Shown: piece by piece, positions 6,893-8,034 of the stretch
Position numbering within the stretch: position 1 is the first letter of the stretch
Layout: each line of letters opens with the position of its first letter
Assembly: GCA_036558265.1 (NCBI GenBank)
Contig: DATBFY010000474.1
Coordinates: forward strand, 1 to 8,034
Source of the DNA: RYN-433 sp036558265
GTDB taxonomy: Bacteria; Planctomycetota; Phycisphaerae; Tepidisphaerales; Tepidisphaeraceae
Length of the DNA stretch: 8,034 nt
Direction of reading: 5' to 3'
The notes under the pieces: generated by a model
What the model was told of the DNA's origin: nothing
Database searches by the model: none
What the model saw: only the letters and a program-made list of their open reading frames with translations
Position numbers and translations under genes: made by a program

Positions 6893-8034
6893 CTATGAAC
6901 CGGACTTGAACCGGCGGATTGGCCCCAGCCTCCGCAAGTCCAATGTCTGGTTGTTTTTAACGAACTCGGCCCACTTGGCCTCGGCTTCCGGCCCGGCGCT
7001 CTGCTGGCTTATACGCCGTAGGTCGGCCAATTGTTTTTGCTCTTCCCGACGGCGCTTTTCCTCCTGGAGGAAGCCTAAGGCGCCTCGAAGCGTTTCTTCA
7101 ACCTCTTGTGTTTCCTCAACTAACCCGATCAGCTCGATCGCCAACTCCTTGATCACCGGGTCGGTCAACTCTCCCACGAATTCCCTAAATACCGGCTCTC
7201 CAACGTCTTGTTGATGCTGCCAATAGATCTCGGCGAGCTTTCGTCGCCCCGGATCGGCGAAATCCTCCGGATGCACGAACTGACCGATCTTGTGCCATCG
7301 ATTCGGCTCATTGAGAAGTATGCCCAACATTTGGCGTTCGGCCAGTTCCTGGGCCATGGGAATTTTAATTGCCGGCGTCGGCGCCACCGGAGTGGCCGGC
7401 GCTTGTTCAGCGGCCTCGGCCGGCTTTGCAACTTTATTCAAAGTCTTGCGGATGCTGAATCGCCGGTTCAGCTCGTCCACGCCCAAGCCGGTCAGGCGGC
7501 TGATTCGGGTTAGCAGGAAACCCCAACGGATCGGGTCCAGGCCGCCAAATGCGCGAGCCTGGTCAAACGGCGCCATATATTCCTGAACGGCCGATTCCAG
7601 GTCGGTTACGCCATCCGCGGACCGGCGACGTTCCTCAAGGCGTTTCCACTTGAAAGACATCACGTCCACGGCGTTGCTGACGACCTGTTCGAACCCGGCG
7701 GCACCGTGGGCGATCAGGTACTCGTCCGGATCGACCCCGTCCGGGAGCGTCGCGACCCCGATCTCGATCTGGTTGGTGACGAAGAACTGCAACGCCCGAT
7801 CGACCGCCAGGTCACCGGCGACGTCCGGATCGAACAGGAGCACCACCTTTTTGGCGAATCGCTTGAGAAGGTTGACGTGCTGCTCGGTCAGCGCCGTGCC
7901 CAGGATGGAGACGGCGTTGGTCACGCCGTACTGGTGCGCCATCACCACGTCGGTGTAGCCTTCGACGATGACGGCCGTCCCACTCTCGATCATCCGCTGG
8001 CGCGCGAAGTTCAGGCCGTAAATGCTGCGCGATT
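6893..8034 (-). CDS. dnaG: DNA primase DnaG, C-terminal part (runs off right edge)
   Basis: The frame is open to the right edge. It gives 379 residues ending at a TAG (6895-6893), and the N-terminal zinc-binding domain and start of the catalytic core lie outside. The first visible residues, SRSIYGLNFA, are typical of the primase core. The TOPRIM domain follows, with VIVEGYTDVVMAHQYGVTN (residues 21-39, catalytic Glu24) and the metal-binding FDPDVAG (67-73). The usual FDGD is here FDPD, so both Asp residues are kept but the middle Gly is Pro. A Pro/Ala-rich linker leads to a helical C-terminal domain of the helicase-binding type, which is charged and ends RRFKSGS. DnaG makes the RNA primers for lagging-strand synthesis at the replication fork. 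It lies 115 bases upstream of rpoD and probably shares a transcript with it. The linker and C-terminal part use more A/T-ending codons than rpoD, consistent with a faster-evolving region. Confidence 0.96.
   Translation of the reverse strand, partial: SRSIYGLNFARQRMIESGTAVIVEGYTDVVMAHQYGVTNAVSILGTALTEQHVNLLKRFAKKVVLLFDPDVAGDLAVDRALQFFVTNQIEIGVATLPDGVDPDEYLIAHGAAGFEQVVSNAVDVMSFKWKRLEERRRSADGVTDLESAVQEYMAPFDQARAFGGLDPIRWGFLLTRISRLTGLGVDELNRRFSIRKTLNKVAKPAEAAEQAPATPVAPTPAIKIPMAQELAERQMLGILLNEPNRWHKIGQFVHPEDFADPGRRKLAEIYWQHQQDVGEPVFREFVGELTDPVIKELAIELIGLVEETQEVEETLRGALGFLQEEKRRREEQKQLADLRRISQQSAGPEAEAKWAEFVKNNQTLDLRRLGPIRRFKSGS

Noticed and set aside
6895..6911. A tRNA T-arm-like sequence on the minus strand at the end of dnaG (GCCGG, loop TTCAAGT, CCGGT).
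   Set aside because: The stem-loop fits a T-arm well, but no matching acceptor, D-arm or anticodon arm is found upstream, and the bases encode the conserved reading frame of dnaG. Probably chance.

Overview
The window looks like chromosomal DNA from a GC-rich planctomycete, most likely of the Phycisphaerae. This rests on protein types: a secreted protein ending in a PEP-CTERM-like sorting tail, a DUF1559-type pseudopilin with an H-X9-DG motif, and a sigma-70/primase pair in the macromolecular-synthesis order. No rRNA or phylogenetic marker was compared, so the lineage is an inference.

Plus strand, left half. A truncated, alanine-rich coiled-coil protein runs off the left edge and ends at 851. 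A 504-base leader follows (852-1355). It holds a clear cobalamin (B12) riboswitch aptamer at about 947-1141, with a candidate promoter upstream. Just before the next start codon is a candidate expression platform in which the Shine-Dalgarno sequence can be paired away. The anti-Shine-Dalgarno 9-mer also occurs exactly inside the aptamer, in the part expected to form loop L5. The riboswitch leads into a two-gene unit whose stop and start codons abut (TAAATG): a secreted PEP-CTERM-like protein (1356-2273) and a DUF1559-like pseudopilin (2274-3017). Neither is a classical B12 gene, so this pair is the most interesting candidate for an undescribed B12-responsive cell-surface system. After a gap with a possible terminator comes a MoxR-family AAA+ ATPase (3162-4094) without its usual DUF58 partner.

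Minus strand, right half, read right to left. The C-terminal part of DNA primase (dnaG, running off the right edge) is followed by the primary sigma factor gene rpoD (6777-4987). A strong 12-bp intrinsic terminator lies downstream of rpoD (4931-4958). Then comes a COG1926-type phosphoribosyltransferase (4846-4154), whose Shine-Dalgarno lies in a hairpin. This gene converges on the MoxR gene across a 59-base gap.

The right half is ordinary housekeeping DNA. The left half, from 852 to 3017, is the part to look at again: a B12 sensor, a candidate translational switch, and two exported surface-type proteins made as one unit.
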